A DNA stretch of 64,000 bases from Romanomermis culicivorax (GCA_963922205.1 CAWUHX010000342.1:186001-250000), one strand, 5' to 3'; numbered from the stretch's first letter, positions 1 through 13,414 are shown. The notes: a model not told the origin generated them from the sequence alone. Program-made: numbers and translations.

Positions 1-998
1 TCGCCGATCCAGCATTTCCATCTTCAGAGCAGAACATGCACACATAATAATGCGATGTTTCATTGTTTGACAAACATTTAGAACTTTTCTTCCGGAACAG
101 AAAATACAAATCTGGATCATTACGCGCCGCAATTATCACTAAATTACTCTTTAATTCCTGATTCATAAAATTTTCAATAGGACCAAAGTCACCCATGATT
201 TGATTACACAAATTCGAATCAATTGACAACAAGAAATGAAAACAGATCCGTATGTTTGTATTTTAATGTGCAAAGCACACAGTTATTTTGGTAATATGCT
301 AATGAAGTAAATTCCGGTCTCACGCTCGTTGTTCTTTTTTTGGTTATTTCGGTAAAATCGTTTGTATAGTTAAGTACGACTATACAAACGAAGATTATAT
401 AGATTTACCATGTATTTATTGCTTTAATGATAATATCAGTTTTTGCCATCCTATGAATTAGCAATGTCATGTTGTTAAGTAAAAAAAAAACTTTGTTACA
501 AAAAAGAAACTTTTTGAAAGATTGCGAAAGTTAGGACAAGAAAGTGGCGGAGTTGGGATGGTGGCGGAGTTGGGGCACGATCGCTGTATTGGGGACACGC
601 CGTTCGTAGGCAACAATTTTTTTTCAAGCGGTAATCTATTCAAATGGTAAAAAAAATTTTCAAGTGGTGACGATTTTTTTTCAAGCGGCCTCCTCTTGCT
701 TCGTACGTCAGTTAAACCTACAGCAAAGACGACGTTTTTGGGGTTAATTCGCTATATTATACCTCTGGGCGACAGAACAACAATTCCAGCATTATAATAA
801 GTGGTCATGTCATAATAATAATAATAGTACATAACACCGATGACGAAATAATAAAATTCGTTGCAAACCACTATAATCAACGATGGGAAACAAAAATGAC
901 TAAATTATACCGAAAGACACGATATTATGAATAAAGTATTAAATTTCTAAAAATAGAAAAAATTGATGGAATTTCGACGTCTAATTTTGCGCTATAAA
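1..998. other. No gene recognised; AT-rich flank downstream of MTHFR
   Basis: No supported coding region is visible. The stretch is AT-rich with homopolymer runs. A short local repetition around 540-715 repeats a GTGGCGGAGTTGGG motif and a TTTTTTTTCAAG(C/T)GG motif two or three times. It lies 3' of the minus-strand MTHFR gene and presumably includes its 3' UTR and intergenic DNA. Confidence 0.5.
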
Positions 999-3900
999 CT
1001 ACTGAAAAAAATTTGAGTTCTTGGTCGTTTTTTCTAAACACGACGAAGAGCCATTCTGAGCGAAAGAACACCGCATCAGACGGTCGAAAGTTTTGACGCC
1101 GTTTTGCAATTCGTTTTTGAAATTTGCATCGCCGTCTTCGTCATCGGCGGCGGACGAATGAGCCCGTTTCGAAACTGTCAACATTTGTCTCAATAAATTC
1201 CATAAACAACAAGGTTGTGGGTAATCGTTGTCTACTAATGTGACCAGACAATAATCGTCGTGCATGGTTTGTAATGTGGAACGGCTGATCGAATCTGGTT
1301 CGTAAATGTTGGCCCATTGATTGGTCCATACGTTAAACGCTTCGTCCTTAAAATCAATCAATTCTGTAAATTATGCAAAAACTAATTGGAATTTGGCGCT
1401 AGATCAGATAAGTTTTGGCCGACATTTTTCAGAAAATACCAGCAAGAAGAAAGACTAGACGGAAGTTTTCATTTTTTTCGACTTCTCCCGTAAAAATACA
1501 TATGTATGACAGCATTTCCATTGAAACATAAATACGAAAATCATTGGATTTTGTAACCACTGGCATGATAAGAAAGGCGCCAAGAACTAAAACAACGAAA
1601 TTGTGAAGCTCACTGCGGCTGCAAAGAATTAAGGGAATCACCACAACTTTAGACGCTCTAGCTTGAATTCAGAGATACTGTTTTTATACACAGTAGTTGA
1701 TGGCGTATTTTTTATAGAATGCTTCTGAATAAAAAATGGCAAAAATCAGTATTGTCGACAAAATCATTTTATAAAATTTTACCGTAAAATTTTCTATTAA
1801 AAAATTGTTATAGGTTAGCTGACCATTCCGCCAATTTCTAGTACTGTGTGGAAATCATGCATGCCATATGGGTCGAAGTGAAATAAGATCCCCAGAAATT
1901 GCCGCCCATATGACTAGCTGTATGGTGACCGTCAAGGTTTGCATTCATATGGATGAAACAGGATAGCTATATAGGAACCTTATCATTGGCGTCGAAAAAA
2001 ACTAAAAAATGTCGATTGTATGATAGAAAATGGTCATTTATGAACAAAAAAAAAAAACTGTCAAAAATGTCAATTTTTTCGGCGTTTGGCAGCATAAATA
2101 TATATTCTTGAAGTTTTTGAACGAAAATTGCTATTTTTGAACCGTGTTTGGACTTCTTAGGCGAAGAAATAGAACTTTTTCCGCCAATAACGTCTAATTT
2201 AATCGATCGATGAGCATAGTTTTTTTTAGCATTTTACAAGCCATGGCTTGTTGGACCGACAAAATGGCTTGTAGAATTTTTGTCCAACAAGCCAAAATGG
2301 CTTGTCAGAATTTTTTGAGTCATGTGTTTGATCATATCGGATACAGAAAAGATGCATTTTGGTGCATTTTAGAAGGTCATAATCTCAAAATTTTTCGGCG
2401 CTTCGCGCCGGTTATAACTTAAATAAGCATTATTATTTATTTCCTAGCTCAGGCGCCGCTTCTAACATGTCTACCTTCACTTATCATTTAATCTTTAATA
2501 GTTTTAATCATCTTAAACGTATTATCTCATGTTTTAATTAGTAATCTTCAATATTTCATCTTGATATTTAATGAAGATTCACATTTTTCCCTTGACACAT
2601 TTTTTGAGAAAAATCAATACGTCAAGTCTGTGAACTTTTTGAAGCGATTCTCATGTAATTCAAAGTCATTATATTCTTGGATAGTTTGCTCGAAAATTTG
2701 TTCCACAATGCTTGTAGATTCGACTTCGATCAAACTCAAAAATTTCAAAAGTTTCCTGAATTTTAATGAATTAACGGCTCTAAAATGTTATTGAATAAAT
2801 GTTGAACGACATCTCTTTTTTGATCAATTGCCATGATGCTCAATATATACATTTCTTTAAAAAATAACCTAGCATTGGAATTTATTCACGTATACTGATA
2901 TTATAAAATTGGCTTGTAAAAATTTGGAATGGCTTGTAAAATTTTAGGTCAACAAGCCACTTGGCTTGTGACTCGTAGGTCAAAAAAAACCCTGTCGATG
3001 ACCCTCTAGATTCCGTTGCGCATATGTATTAAACAGCACTTACTTCCCATTTTTATTATTCAGAGGCATTTTACGAAAAAAAATAACTTGAAGGCACGCC
3101 CAAATTTTCTGCGCTTTGAATCTACATTTTCATGTGCCATACAAGGATGCATAATAGGGAGGGACAAGGAACTAGGATTAAGGCTTTAAAGATGATCAAT
3201 CTAAAACACGACTCTTACTTTCCAAACGTGAAAACTGATAGGATCAACGACGGTCGGTTGAGCTACTTCACAACCTGGGAAAACGCCCCACGTGACGGCC
3301 AACGGCGTTTGACCTCGGGAATTGGTAAAATCGATCGAACGCTTGAAAATACAACATAAAAAGTGACTGAATATCGTCAAATAGTATTTAGAAGAATTAC
3401 GTCGTGATTAACGATATGGAAATTGACGAGCGGATAATCCAATAATATAACTTTCAAACTATCCAAATGGGTTTGATGGAGAAAAAACTCCAAGTACGCC
3501 TGAAAATATTGAAAACCATTGGGAAAAGTGTTTCGAAAGATATAAAATCAAAAAACATTCGTCCCAGAAGTTCTCCACATGTCAAGTGACAGTAGAACAT
3601 CGAGTTCTTCAACTTCAACTAAAGCGAACTTTTTAGTGATTTTTTCGTTTTGAGTAAAAAATTATGCAGATTATACATTTTGATTAAAAAAGGGCCTTTT
3701 GGATATAGTTCATTAAAAATCAGCCAATACACTAGACACGTAGAACGGCAAGCATAGATGCGCATGTGATTGCACTGACTACTTACTCCCTGAACTTTGA
3801 AAAAGTCAATTCACTCCTCGAAATGCTTTTCAAGGTCAAAAACTGACCATTTTTCTCAACTTCTTGCGATTTACCGTCACTTTGGTTTATTTTCGGTCCC

Positions 3901-6900
3901 AGCTCCGTTCCTCGAAAGGGTCTGTCGTACAGCCTGAGAGCAACAACTTACTTTTTGGTAAACGTATCCACCAGGGTTTCCCCAACCAACAGCGGGATCA
4001 GCTGAATGAAAAATGAATGAAAATTAACATCGAATGTTGGAATAACTTCCTCACTCGACGGGGCTCCATTTATATTCGGCTGTGAATTGACCGTTCTGAA
4101 AAGAAAACTTTTTAGCATTTTAATTATTTCGAAGAAGCATTTTAAAGTTGTTTACGTGGCCATCATTCGGGACAGAAAATGATAAAAATAGAGGAATCGG
4201 ATAGTGGTAGAAACAAAAAAGATTGCCGTGTTTCGATTTTATGCACCGTATTTAGATCGTTTGATGAAAATTTTTTTCCATCGAAAACCTCTGAATATTC
4301 ATAGAATAATGTCTAGGACGATAAGAAACTTGAGAACAAAATACACTGGTTTCCAAAACTTTCAAAAAAAAGAAACTTATAGGGTGAAGTATAATGTTCA
4401 CAGTTTTTTACAGAATCTGAAAGTTAAGACGGACTTGACGGCTAACTTTCGTCCAAGCCGCAAGTACAATGTTAAAATTGTGACTGTCGCAATAGCAGAT
4501 TCTTAATTTGATGAGACTCATATTTCTTAGATCTTCGAAATAATCGAAAAATAAAGAAATTGATCAAAAGTTCATATGTTTCCTGTGATCACATCCAATT
4601 TTTCTATCGAAACACGCTGGAAGATTGCAGGACTACGTATCTTAATCCCAATATTGCAATTTTTCAGTGTAGAAAGTTTCGGATCTTTTTGTACTGAAAC
4701 TCAAGAATTGTACGAATTTTATTCGAGCTCTTTGAATTTTGTGGCCAGCATTGTTTTAAACTTTACTGCATAATCGATATTTTGCCCCGCATTTGTGAAA
4801 CTTGTCGAAGCTGTGGAAAATAGAAACTCATTCACGTCGAACTTCTTCATCACTTTAAAATAGATGGCTGTACATAGAACTAGAAAAAGCCGACGGCGAG
4901 AGCTTCTGACTGAACACTTAGAAATACAGTCATTTTGACTTACAATATTCCATTTTCATTACACCATAAAAGCTCTCTCTGAACTAAAGACGTTTCGGCA
5001 GCGATGCATTCTTCGCTGAAAGGCAATTGGTCAGTTTTGACGCCTTTCCTATTCGTTTCACCCGAAATAAATCGTCTGAAAACACTCCAGACGTCTTCTT
5101 CCGTATCTAAACGCCCGGCATCGTTACTCCACATGTCCAACAACAGTTGTTTGGGTTTCGTTTGTTTCAAATAGAAAAGGTAATAGTCCTTCAGGTCGCC
5201 GAACGCCGGGCTACTTGAATTGCCCCAACGGCCGTTGGGAAAATCGTCCCAGTCTTTCGTACGGTAAAGATACGACTTGGGACAAGCGGCCCAAAAAATT
5301 GGTCGAACGGTTTCGCGGCATCGTCTCGAATGAGATTTGAGCGGTTTCCAAGGTAGAAGTCGCGAAACGCTTTCTTTCCAAAGGCCAAGTTGTTGAAGAA
5401 TTTGTCTGAAATACTACATCATTAAAATGAGACAATGATCGAGCGTTGTTGTTGGATGAATTCATTTGTTAAACGACAGGCACATAAAATTTTGAAAATC
5501 GTTCCGCATCTATAAAAATAAACATTGGAGGCCTTCCACGAAATTACATCAAGAAGACAAAAAAAATCCTGTTTAACAAGATAAATCATGTAGGTAGTTT
5601 TTTGTACGACCACTTTGTAGTCTTAAGAGGTAGGTCCAAAAACCTTTGTACGAGGTAAACTTCTTTTTGCACAAAATTTACACAATTTTCTCGGTTTTTT
5701 CATAGTCAAAAAAGCGTTTGAATAGAAAATACAATTTTGTGAGGAAATTTTTTTGGGGGTGTCTCGGTTTCGGGATCTGAAAAGGCGTTTCCTGACAAGG
5801 AAATAATAAAAAAATTTCTTTGTGGATTCTGCAAAAATATACAAAAAATCTTTGGACGTTTCATACAAAATTAGCATATTTCTGAACAAACCGGTGCTCG
5901 GAAATCTGTAAAATTCAAGACTGTTTAATACAGAAAAAATTGACAACGTGAGTATTAGAGCTGCTCTGCTGAACAAGAGATCGAACTCCTGCAAGTACTA
6001 CGATGAATTAAGTCCAATTTATTCATAAAGTATGTATATGCATGAGGGACCTCTGTTAAAAATCCAAAACGATTTAACTATAATGCTCATTCAAAACTCA
6101 TTTATAAATGAATCACAAACTATCTGCAGATACATTTTAAACTTTACCTCGTCGCCAACTCCCGATTTAAAGTGTAAAAATGTACGCCCGGTGCTACGCC
6201 GCTCTGCAACAAACTACGGCACATTTTGACGGCCAAATCAACGCCATAGTTACGAACGGCTTCGTCGTTTTGTTTCACGGATTCGACTTCGTCGAAAATA
6301 AATTGCGGTACTTTTAATTTGGACAATTTCTGCATATGGCGTAAACTATCGTAGCTCTGTTATGAACAAAAACACAAACGTATAAATAAAGATTGTCCGC
6401 AGAAAGCGGTTAAATTTATTCAATATATGTAAAGTAATTGACATGTAAGAAATAGTGAAAAAGCTTATTTTATCGATTTTTTGTACTAGTTGTACATTCA
6501 ATGGTCAGAACTTCTTCACAGGGCGAATATAAATTTATCGATGGATCTCACAAACAGATTTACGCGTCAAAAACTGGAATAAGAAAGATTTGCGGTAGTG
6601 GTAAGAGAGTTAGATTTTGACATGTAAAAAATTCAACTAAGAAATATAATCAATTCAGAACTCAAAATAAGTCAAGTTATTTTCTGTGATAAAAAACCGA
6701 ATGATGCGAGAATTCGCAAACTTAAAATTCTAAAAATGTAGCGAATTTTGAATATTTGAATTTAATTTAATTGGCTACAATACAAAATCATAATTTGATA
6801 TTTGATGAAAATTTCTTCAAACAAAGGATTTTATGCAAATTGATTTATTGCTACCTGAATTGGCATTATGCCCGGAATGATTGGCACTGTTATTCCAATC

Positions 6901-8404
6901 GACCGACAATCTTGAACAAACTTGAAATAGTCGTATTCATGGAAAAATAATTGAGTTATTATGAACGAAGCGCCGGCGTCCACTTTTTCTTTCAAATGCT
7001 TTAAATCTTCGCCATAGGAATCCGCTTCTGGATGTCCAGTTGGATAACCTGGAAACAGAAACTAAACTTAATTGGAATGGAAAAGAGCAATTGGAATGGC
7101 GCAGTTAAGTGAAGATTTACCTGCAACTACAATCACAAAATAATCGCCGAATTCCTCTTTGATTAATTCTACCAAGTTAGTAGCATATTTCATTTCTAGT
7201 TGATCATTGCCCTTGTAAGATCTTTCGTCTTCTACATCGCCACGTAAAGCTAAAATATTCCTCAAGCCCAACTTTTTAGCATTGCGTAGATGACGTAAGC
7301 AAACTTCCTTCTAAAAAGTATGTTAAAGACAAATTCAGTAGAAGCGATACGGCGATAAATTGCGGAAACTCTGCGATACAAGAATACAATGAATAGATTC
7401 GTAAGATTTAATTTTTTTTCTTGAAAATCTGTCTAACAGCTGCGTTTTTACACAACAATAGAAGCCATCGAATTTGATGACTTTCATAGACTCTCAAAAT
7501 TGACTTACGGATGCGTTTGCGCAGGCCACATGCAACACGGTCTCAAGACCACAATAATTCAACGCTGCCGCTGCTATACTCATCGAACTAGTGGCCTTGT
7601 CCGAGCCGGGATCGCCGGCTGGATGCCAAGTGACGTCAACGAATAATGGGGATCCCGTGCCCATACGTTCCAGTCTGAACAAAATGCGAAGAATTATCGT
7701 TCTAAATAAATATCATACATTCAATTGGGGGAAGTTTCATTAGAACCCCCTCAGCGATTGTCGGTCATGGCTAGCTATATGGTGACTCCCTCAAGATTTA
7801 CCAGTAATAGGCTAGCCGTACAGCAGACATAGAGACGCCATACTCTTGGTCAGAAAAAAGGTCCTGCGCGCCATAAAAACATTTTTTATTGATTTTTAGA
7901 CAAAAATTACTATTTTTTGAACCGTTTTTCGAACTTCTTAGACGGAAAAATCGATGGCTGGAACCAACTCAGGTATCTCGGAACTAACAACATTTAAGGA
8001 TATTAAGGTAGTAGGTACTATTTCTTAGAGAAACTTTCTGTTCCATTGACCTGTGATTTTATTAATTTATTAAGATTGATGATAACTGAAAATATCTGAA
8101 TTTTCAAATCTAAAATGAAATCTCACCTATTCAACAAATTATTGACCCCATTGATTGTCCTCGGCGGAAAAAATTCCAACGAAAAGAACGGGTGTCTACA
8201 TTCGATCCTCCTTTTCAATAAGCGGTCCAACGGAACGTAAAACTCCGTATTTGCATCCACCGACACCGGCAAACATTGACCGTTCGCTTGGAATCCGGTC
8301 AGCACTTCCGATGTAGCGTGACCATCGTTAAGCGAAGAGGAACCCGTCGACGACGTCGATTCGCCAGAACAATTACGTAGTCGATCGTTATTGGCCGAAG
8401 TCAT
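999..8404 (-). CDS. MTHFR: Methylenetetrahydrofolate reductase, complete, 11 coding exons
   Basis: The enzyme reduces 5,10-methylene-THF to 5-methyl-THF with NAD(P)H and FAD, feeding methionine synthesis in the cytosol. Exons that I place (transcription order): 8404-8127, 7674-7509, 7310-7121, 7048-6855, 6356-6148, 5405-4944, 4095-4055, 4001-3952, 3499-3401, 3341-3219, 1346-999. They total 2160 nt, exactly 720 codons including TAG, so phases agree. Exon 1 carries [11 protein letters not shown] (catalytic Glu about residue 77), exon 2 [14 protein letters not shown], exon 3 NILALRGD, exon 4 [20 protein letters not shown], exon 5 [10 protein letters not shown], exon 6 the linker and start of the regulatory domain (RPIFWA, then [13 protein letters not shown]), exons 7-8 NSQPNING and [12 protein letters not shown], exon 10 VTWGVFPG, exon 11 LVDNDYP. 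It is somewhat longer than the roughly 650-residue animal enzymes because of the N-terminal Ser-rich stretch and C-terminal tail. The start is the ATG one base after a TTTTAG acceptor, implying an upstream 5' UTR exon. Exons 10 and 11 use AAG acceptors. Introns are 53 bp to 1.9 kb and several contain transposons. Confidence 0.95.
1855..2206 (+). mobile_element. CATAC-family (type A) MITE fragment
   Basis: It shares with the copies at 22758-23179 and 24152-24577 the order of short landmarks: GCCATATG / CTAGC..TATGG motifs, an AAATGTCAATTTTT segment, a GGCG-centred GC patch, then AAAATT(G/A)CTATTTTTGAACCG and an AACTTCTTAGGCG-like segment. It is diverged, is nested in the MITE at 1694-3090 and is broken by the hAT-like element that follows. 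Confidence 0.5.
2215..2994. mobile_element. hAT-like non-autonomous element with 8-bp TSD
   Basis: The flanking octamers are TCGATGAG (2207-2214) and TCGATGAC (2995-3002), a 7/8 match. The right end is AAAACCCTG and the left end CATAGTTTTTTTT, the same termini (CAGGGTTTT..) as the better-preserved element at 18619-21201. Subterminal CAAGCC/GGCTTG motifs recur in both arms, and an internal GGCGCTTCGCGCC hairpin lies at about 2397. No transposase is seen; the 70-codon ORF at 2210 is unlikely to be coding. Confidence 0.7.
7735..7965 (+). mobile_element. CATAC-family (type A) MITE fragment in MTHFR intron 1
   Basis: It contains GGCTAGCTATATGGTGAC- and GGCTAGCC-like motifs, a CTTGGTCAGAAAAA segment, a GCGCGCCATAA patch and a segment with AAAAATTACTATTTTTTGAACC, in the same order as the complete copy at 22758-23179. 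The terminal sequences are not convincingly preserved. Confidence 0.55.
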
Positions 8405-9005
8405 TCTAAAAGAAGAGGACATTTGGCTGCAGATTTTCCTTACAAAAGTCATGCACATTACAGAAATCGGACCTCTGAATATGGGTAATTTAAGAACGAG
8501 AAATGAAATGTACTTATTCCCATGAACTTGATCTGAAACAGAAAGTTTTTCTTCTGATCGGAACAAATTTTACTTCATTGAGATCCAAATCTCTTTACAT
8601 CTTTTCATCTCGAATCTCGATTCGAGAAAGAATAATGTTACAACAACTGGTACATTTTTTCGAATATTTGTTTATACAGTAAGCTGCGCTGATATTTTCA
8701 TAAAATGATCAACGAACAAGCATTTTTGGTATAGATGAGATAAAGGGATTTTGGAACATGCAGTACAGTGAACTGAAAATAAAGTCTTGGTTTTTTAACT
8801 GCAGACGACAAATGCATTCCGCGCAGGTTTGAGTAGAAGTCGTCTCGCAATTGCTGTTAGATAATGAGAAAATATCGAACGTAGGAGCTTTTACAATAAA
8901 TTTCTAGATATGTAAATCGTTTTATAGAGAGACATTGTCAGAAAGGAGGGATAGCATATGGAGAACTTTTCATATTGTCAGGAATGTTAGAGAATATAAA
9001 GGGAG
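8405..9005. other. Upstream region of MTHFR, no gene
   Basis: This should hold the MTHFR promoter and 5' UTR exon, but I see no diagnostic promoter element. The open frame continuing upstream of the chosen start to about 8566 is interrupted by a good acceptor (CTTCTTTTAG) directly before the ATG, so I do not extend the protein. Confidence 0.4.
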
Positions 9006-9309
9006 CATACCTGTAAGAGATCCGACCAGTAGGGGGAGAGGGTAAACCCTAAATTTTGGGGAGGGGGTCCCAACATTTCCAACATTTTGGGGAGGGGGGT
9101 CGAAAAACCCCCAAAAAAAGTCGGAAAAATTTCGAAAATTTTCCCAAAAAGGGCCAAAAAAGCCACTTTTTTCCTAATTTTTTCCGAGTTTGGAGGGGTT
9201 GGGTAGTGGGGTAGGGGTCGTTGGGGGTGGGGGTCCCGACATTCGGGTATAGGGCTCGACCGAGTTGGGGGTGGGAGCCCCCCCAACCTCCCCACCAATT
9301 ACAGATATG
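9006..9309. mobile_element. CATAC-family (type B) MITE with perfect 8-bp TSD
   Basis: The element starts CATACCTGTAAGAGATCCG and ends ACAGATATG. The flanking octamer AAAGGGAG is duplicated exactly at 8998-9005 and 9310-9317. The interior is very G-rich on one side and C-poor, with runs such as GGGGAGGGGG. It is the same family as 24993-25232. No coding capacity is evident. Confidence 0.8.
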
Positions 9310-9629
9310 AAAGGGAGTACAGCCTACTTTGACGCCCGTCTTCCTTTTAACACCTGCACTACTCCAGTACTTGTATTAGAATCGAGCATTTACGTAGTTT
9401 CTCACATATAGGTTTTTTCAACTTCTGCCTTTTCAGATTCTCTCTACTTTCGAGAAAAGACTATTGTAGTTGGTCAACACTTTCACCAAAAAATATAGTT
9501 CTCATATAATTTTGTATGTTCTCTTATACATGTTGTCTGATTGAATCGAAAGTTGTCAACCAGAGAGCAATCATAGAATCAATGATTTCACGGTGTGTTG
9601 GTCAACAAAACTCGTATATAAGCCTGTTC

Positions 9630-10440
9630 CAAGGCTGTAGCCAGGAATTTTTTTAGGGGGGTGGGCGGACCAAGCAAAAAAATTTGAAAATTTTCAGGTT
9701 CTTACACTCTGGAAGGCTGGAATATTAATCTTCATAGCAATAAAAATAAATCGGAATTAAACTAATGAATCGTAATACCGTTCTTATTTCGGCGCGTAGC
9801 GCCGAGAAAATTTTCGTATCTTTGCGTTCCAAAATGCTGGAAAATGAATGTTCACAACAATTATTCCTAGAATGACGTTTTTACCAGTTTTCAATGCAGA
9901 TTGCGAAGGCTCACGTTTCAAAATGTTTGGAAAACTCCAAACGAAGTAGGAGAATAAAATTTTAAGAAGTGATCAAAAACCTCAATTACCAGTAAAATAT
10001 TGGCTCTTCACAAGTAAAAGAAGAGATGAAGTGAATCAGTTGATAGAACAATGACTATTATACTCAGGACCGGCGCCAAGCGCCGGCAAATTTTGAGGGT
10101 TTGACCTTCTGAAGTTCACCAGAATGCATCATTTCGGTTTTGAAATGAAAAAAAATTATCCATCAGTGAGAACCATGCCCAAAATTTTGTCTCGTGACTA
10201 ATGAAAAAAGAGATGAGGTAATTCAGTTGATTGAAACTGTTGAAGTTTAATTAGTAGATCGAAGTAGATATGCTAATGGCCGTGGCTGATAGAAAACAAT
10301 GACTGTTACACTCATTGACCGGCGCGAAGCGCCGGAAAATTTTGAGATTTTTCTCAGTGATAGACACAAAATCGACATATAACATATTCCCAAGGGGGTG
10401 GCGGCCGCGCCCCCGCCCCCCCCCTAAATACGGCCTTAGC
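9630..10440. mobile_element. Hairpin-bearing (type C) MITE, terminal inverted repeats visible
   Basis: The left end AAGGCTGTAGCCAGG followed by TTTTTTTAGGGGGG is mirrored at the right end by CCCCCCTAAATACGGCCTTAG. The interior has three GGCGC-(N)AA/TA-GCGCC hairpins at about 9790, 10070 and 10320, each followed by GGAAAATTTTGAG-like sequence. The interior matches the copies at 22361-23440 and 26522-27160 in order. Ends are uncertain by tens of bases. Confidence 0.6.
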
Positions 10441-13187
10441 CTCTTCTATTAACTGCAACGTAATAACTTCTCGGCGAATCGTTCCACATATATAACGACA
10501 CTTTCCGCTAATAAATAATTTGATTTTTAAAAATCAGGATGTCTAGCGGTTTTCCAAAATCAGATTCCCTGAATTTCTCCGGTTTTCCAGGTCATTTTAA
10601 CAAAATTTTTCAGTTTTTTTCGGATTAAAAATTAATAATTCCTACATGAAATATGATCCAAGCAATGTGCCGATGTTTCCAGTCGGCCAGATAGTAATGC
10701 TAACAAACTATAAAACCACAAATGTCAGCTAAAAATCAATCATTTTTCATAAATTTGATCAAAACAACAGAAATCGAGTCAGTTTTGGACTGAAAAAGGC
10801 ATGTAAAATGCAACCAACCAAAGATTGATATTCTTCGATCAGCAAGAATTTCTGTCATTGCCAAGTACTGACCAGAGGACGCATATAAAATTATAAAGCA
10901 GATACGATAATAAAAAAATCTTATTAAATTGATTTTAAAATATTTTCACAACATTTTTTAAATCTACGATTTGTAAGCTCAACAATTTTTGTCTGAAAAC
11001 AAATTATCTTTAGTATCACAGGGTTTATCTTTCAACAATTGAATTTAATCTGTCGCATTTCTTCGTTTGAGTAGTTGTCTATTTTCTTAAAATATTTACA
11101 TTTCAACTCTTCTACAGCTTCTTTGTACCGAGAATAGCTGTTTTTCGCACGAACTTTTCTTCTATAATTGCGTGAAGCACATAAAATTTTTAATAAATAG
11201 GACAGATTGTTCGAAAACATATTTCTTCTCGAAAAAGTTAAACATAGTCGACTTTAGTGTGAAAGTTAGGGTAATGAATACTTATTGTGTCAAGTGTTTT
11301 GAGAGGTGAACTCATAAGTACGTCGAGGATTGTTAAAAGACATGTTTGATTCCTATTCTACATGACTCAGTTATTTAAAAACAACAATAATTTCAAAGTG
11401 CCTATCTTGGCTGATAATGTTAAGATTTACATAGGCGAATAATTTGAACATAATGTACTCTAAATCAAGTGACTTGCAACATAATTTCAACTAAAACTGT
11501 CATCAACTCATTTCAGGAGTACTAATCCGAAATATAGATACATGATTAAGGTGAACTACATTTGCAAACACAGAATTGAATCAAAGATTTGAGCGTAATG
11601 TTTTTGGAAAATCCGACATTGAATTAAATATCAGAACAATAGGAAAAATGCTTATTCTAAACTTCACCATATGTTCAGAAGATTTTTTAGTAACAATGTT
11701 TTCCTACTGAACTAAAGCACGCAAAGTTCATATGAGACTTTAACTTGAATACACTACAACTGTAGGATCATCCCACTCACCAGCAAATATTAAAGCTGTT
11801 GTAAAAAAATATTTCTCAAAGCGCATCCGCAATTCTTGAGCTAGATACCTTTAAGGAAAGGAGAGCCCTAAACCGTATTGTCATCTTTTATACATAAAAT
11901 ATCTCCTCAAAAGCCGGATTGGAAGTTGGAAGACATCCGCACTATCATGCAATCGACCACGAAATCACAAAACAATTTGAAACAAAAAGTGACACCAAAA
12001 ATCTTCTTTTATGGGCACAACATTCAGCATTTGATACAGTTGCTCTCAGCATATAGTTTTCGCCATCAATAATAGGGTGTTTAAGCTTTTTCAAAAAAAT
12101 TTGATTTTAGACAAATGTAAATTCACTGGCCTTTTTGACCATACAACATAAAATATGAAACTCTGATATGACATTTATAGTATCTGATTCATTTGTAAAC
12201 CACTCACTATTGGTTTTTTTAACTAATGTTTTTTGTTTTACCCTTTGTAATGCAGGTATGGTACAATTAACATTAATATTCTTATTTTTGAAGGCATTTT
12301 TGCAGTGCACTGTAACTCACATGAAAATTCTCAAAACCAAAGAAAATGAAATTATCTGAAGTTCGTTTCAATTTCCTTATGTAAAAAGAAATACATGCTG
12401 TGCAAAACAAAGCATCTCTCATAAGAGTACTGTGTTTTAGCCCTTCCTCCACCACAATAATAAATCTCACTGCATTACTAACCCAGTATTTGGGCATTGC
12501 AATTAAAGGTAAGCTCCTAAAATGTTTCTTTACGTTCATCAACGATAAAGTTATAACTCATGACAATCATCAAGTTAGCAAACATAGCAATATCGGCAGA
12601 AAAGATAATATTCTAATTACACTTGAAATAACGTTAAATATTGATAGTTAGAGATGAAATAGAACCACAGATGCACTAAAACAATTAAATGTTGATTGAG
12701 TAATGGTACTAGACATCCTAATAACCGCAGTCTAACCAAACTCAAATAAATAATGATATGCAGTAATGCTAGAAATAGGCGCCAAGCGCCGGAAAAATTT
12801 GAACTTTTAAAACGCAGGTGTGGCTTATCATTCAATAATTTGGGATCATCTTGCAATAAAAACAACTAGATCATAACAATCCTAATCAAAATTCCTTGAC
12901 TTTTCCAGGTTTCCCAGGTTGCTGGACACCCTGTACTTGGCATTTTATTATAGAATTATCAAATAATAAATTAATTTTGAGAGTATTTTGTTTATCAAGG
13001 CGACAAATTGCCATGGTAAGACAAAGCTTGGGCGTTAAAGAAATACAAAGTGCCCGGGCTTCATCCTGAAATAGACAGCAAGAATTTCACGGTAATAAGT
13101 AGAACAATAACTATTGAACACTAAACTTTGAAACTCAAGATCCGGCTTCTGTCTATAATATTTTTAGTAGATAAAAAATGACATTAC
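10441..13187. other. Intergenic AT-rich stretch, old repeat debris
   Basis: No gene is recognised. A lone GGCGCCAAGCGCC hairpin occurs near 12778 and a GTGTCTAGC/CCAGGTTTCCCAGG-type segment appears at 10540 and again near 12905. A 62-codon minus-strand ORF at 11032-11220 is rich in Lys, Arg and Tyr but matches nothing I know and has no supporting context. Confidence 0.4.
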
Positions 13188-13414
13188 CTAGAAATTGTGT
13201 CATATTGGTTGCTCAAAGACTTCATATCCCTCGGGAAGGATAAATGATTCGACAGCAAGCCGTTCGAGGGAAGAAAACGCGTGGTTGGATGACCGTGGTT
13301 CAAATTCACTACGCATTGATAGCAACACTTGTGTTCCATATGTTCTCGTTTTTCGTCCACATTTCCGATGACGGCGATCACTTCGTTTCCCGTGATTTTT
13401 TGTGGCATTATCTA
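13188..13414 (-). CDS. Candidate exon of an unrecognised gene
   Basis: On the minus strand a TTCATTTTCAG acceptor precedes the segment and a TCTAG-GTAATG donor ends it. Within it an ATG at 13408 opens a frame that stays open to the donor (74 codons), using NNC/NNG codons more than the surrounding AT-rich DNA and containing a CCYQC motif. Just upstream in frame is a TAG, so this would be a start exon or a 5' UTR/CDS junction. Another frame is also open across the acceptor but stops before the donor. A possible next acceptor (TATTTCAG) lies at 13066-13068. Reading into it in phase gives a stop after about ten codons, so the gene structure is unresolved. I do not recognise the protein. It lies between two host genes on the same strand. 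Confidence 0.3.

Larger units (their letters stand above)
1694..3090. mobile_element. TA-type MITE, split by later insertions
   Basis: The left end (1694-1860) and right end (about 3030-3090) match the 243-bp MITE at 52898-53140: the terminal TAG..TTTTTTATAGAATGCTTC segment, an internal AATCAGTATTGTCGACAAAAT segment, and the inverted copy at the right end. The middle is occupied by a CATAC-family fragment and an hAT-like element. It lies in the last MTHFR intron. The exact ends are blurred by divergence. Confidence 0.6.

Noticed and set aside
8405-8566. N-terminal extension of MTHFR
   Set aside because: A good splice acceptor lies directly before the chosen ATG, and the extra residues do not resemble MTHFR; the exon total divides by three without them.
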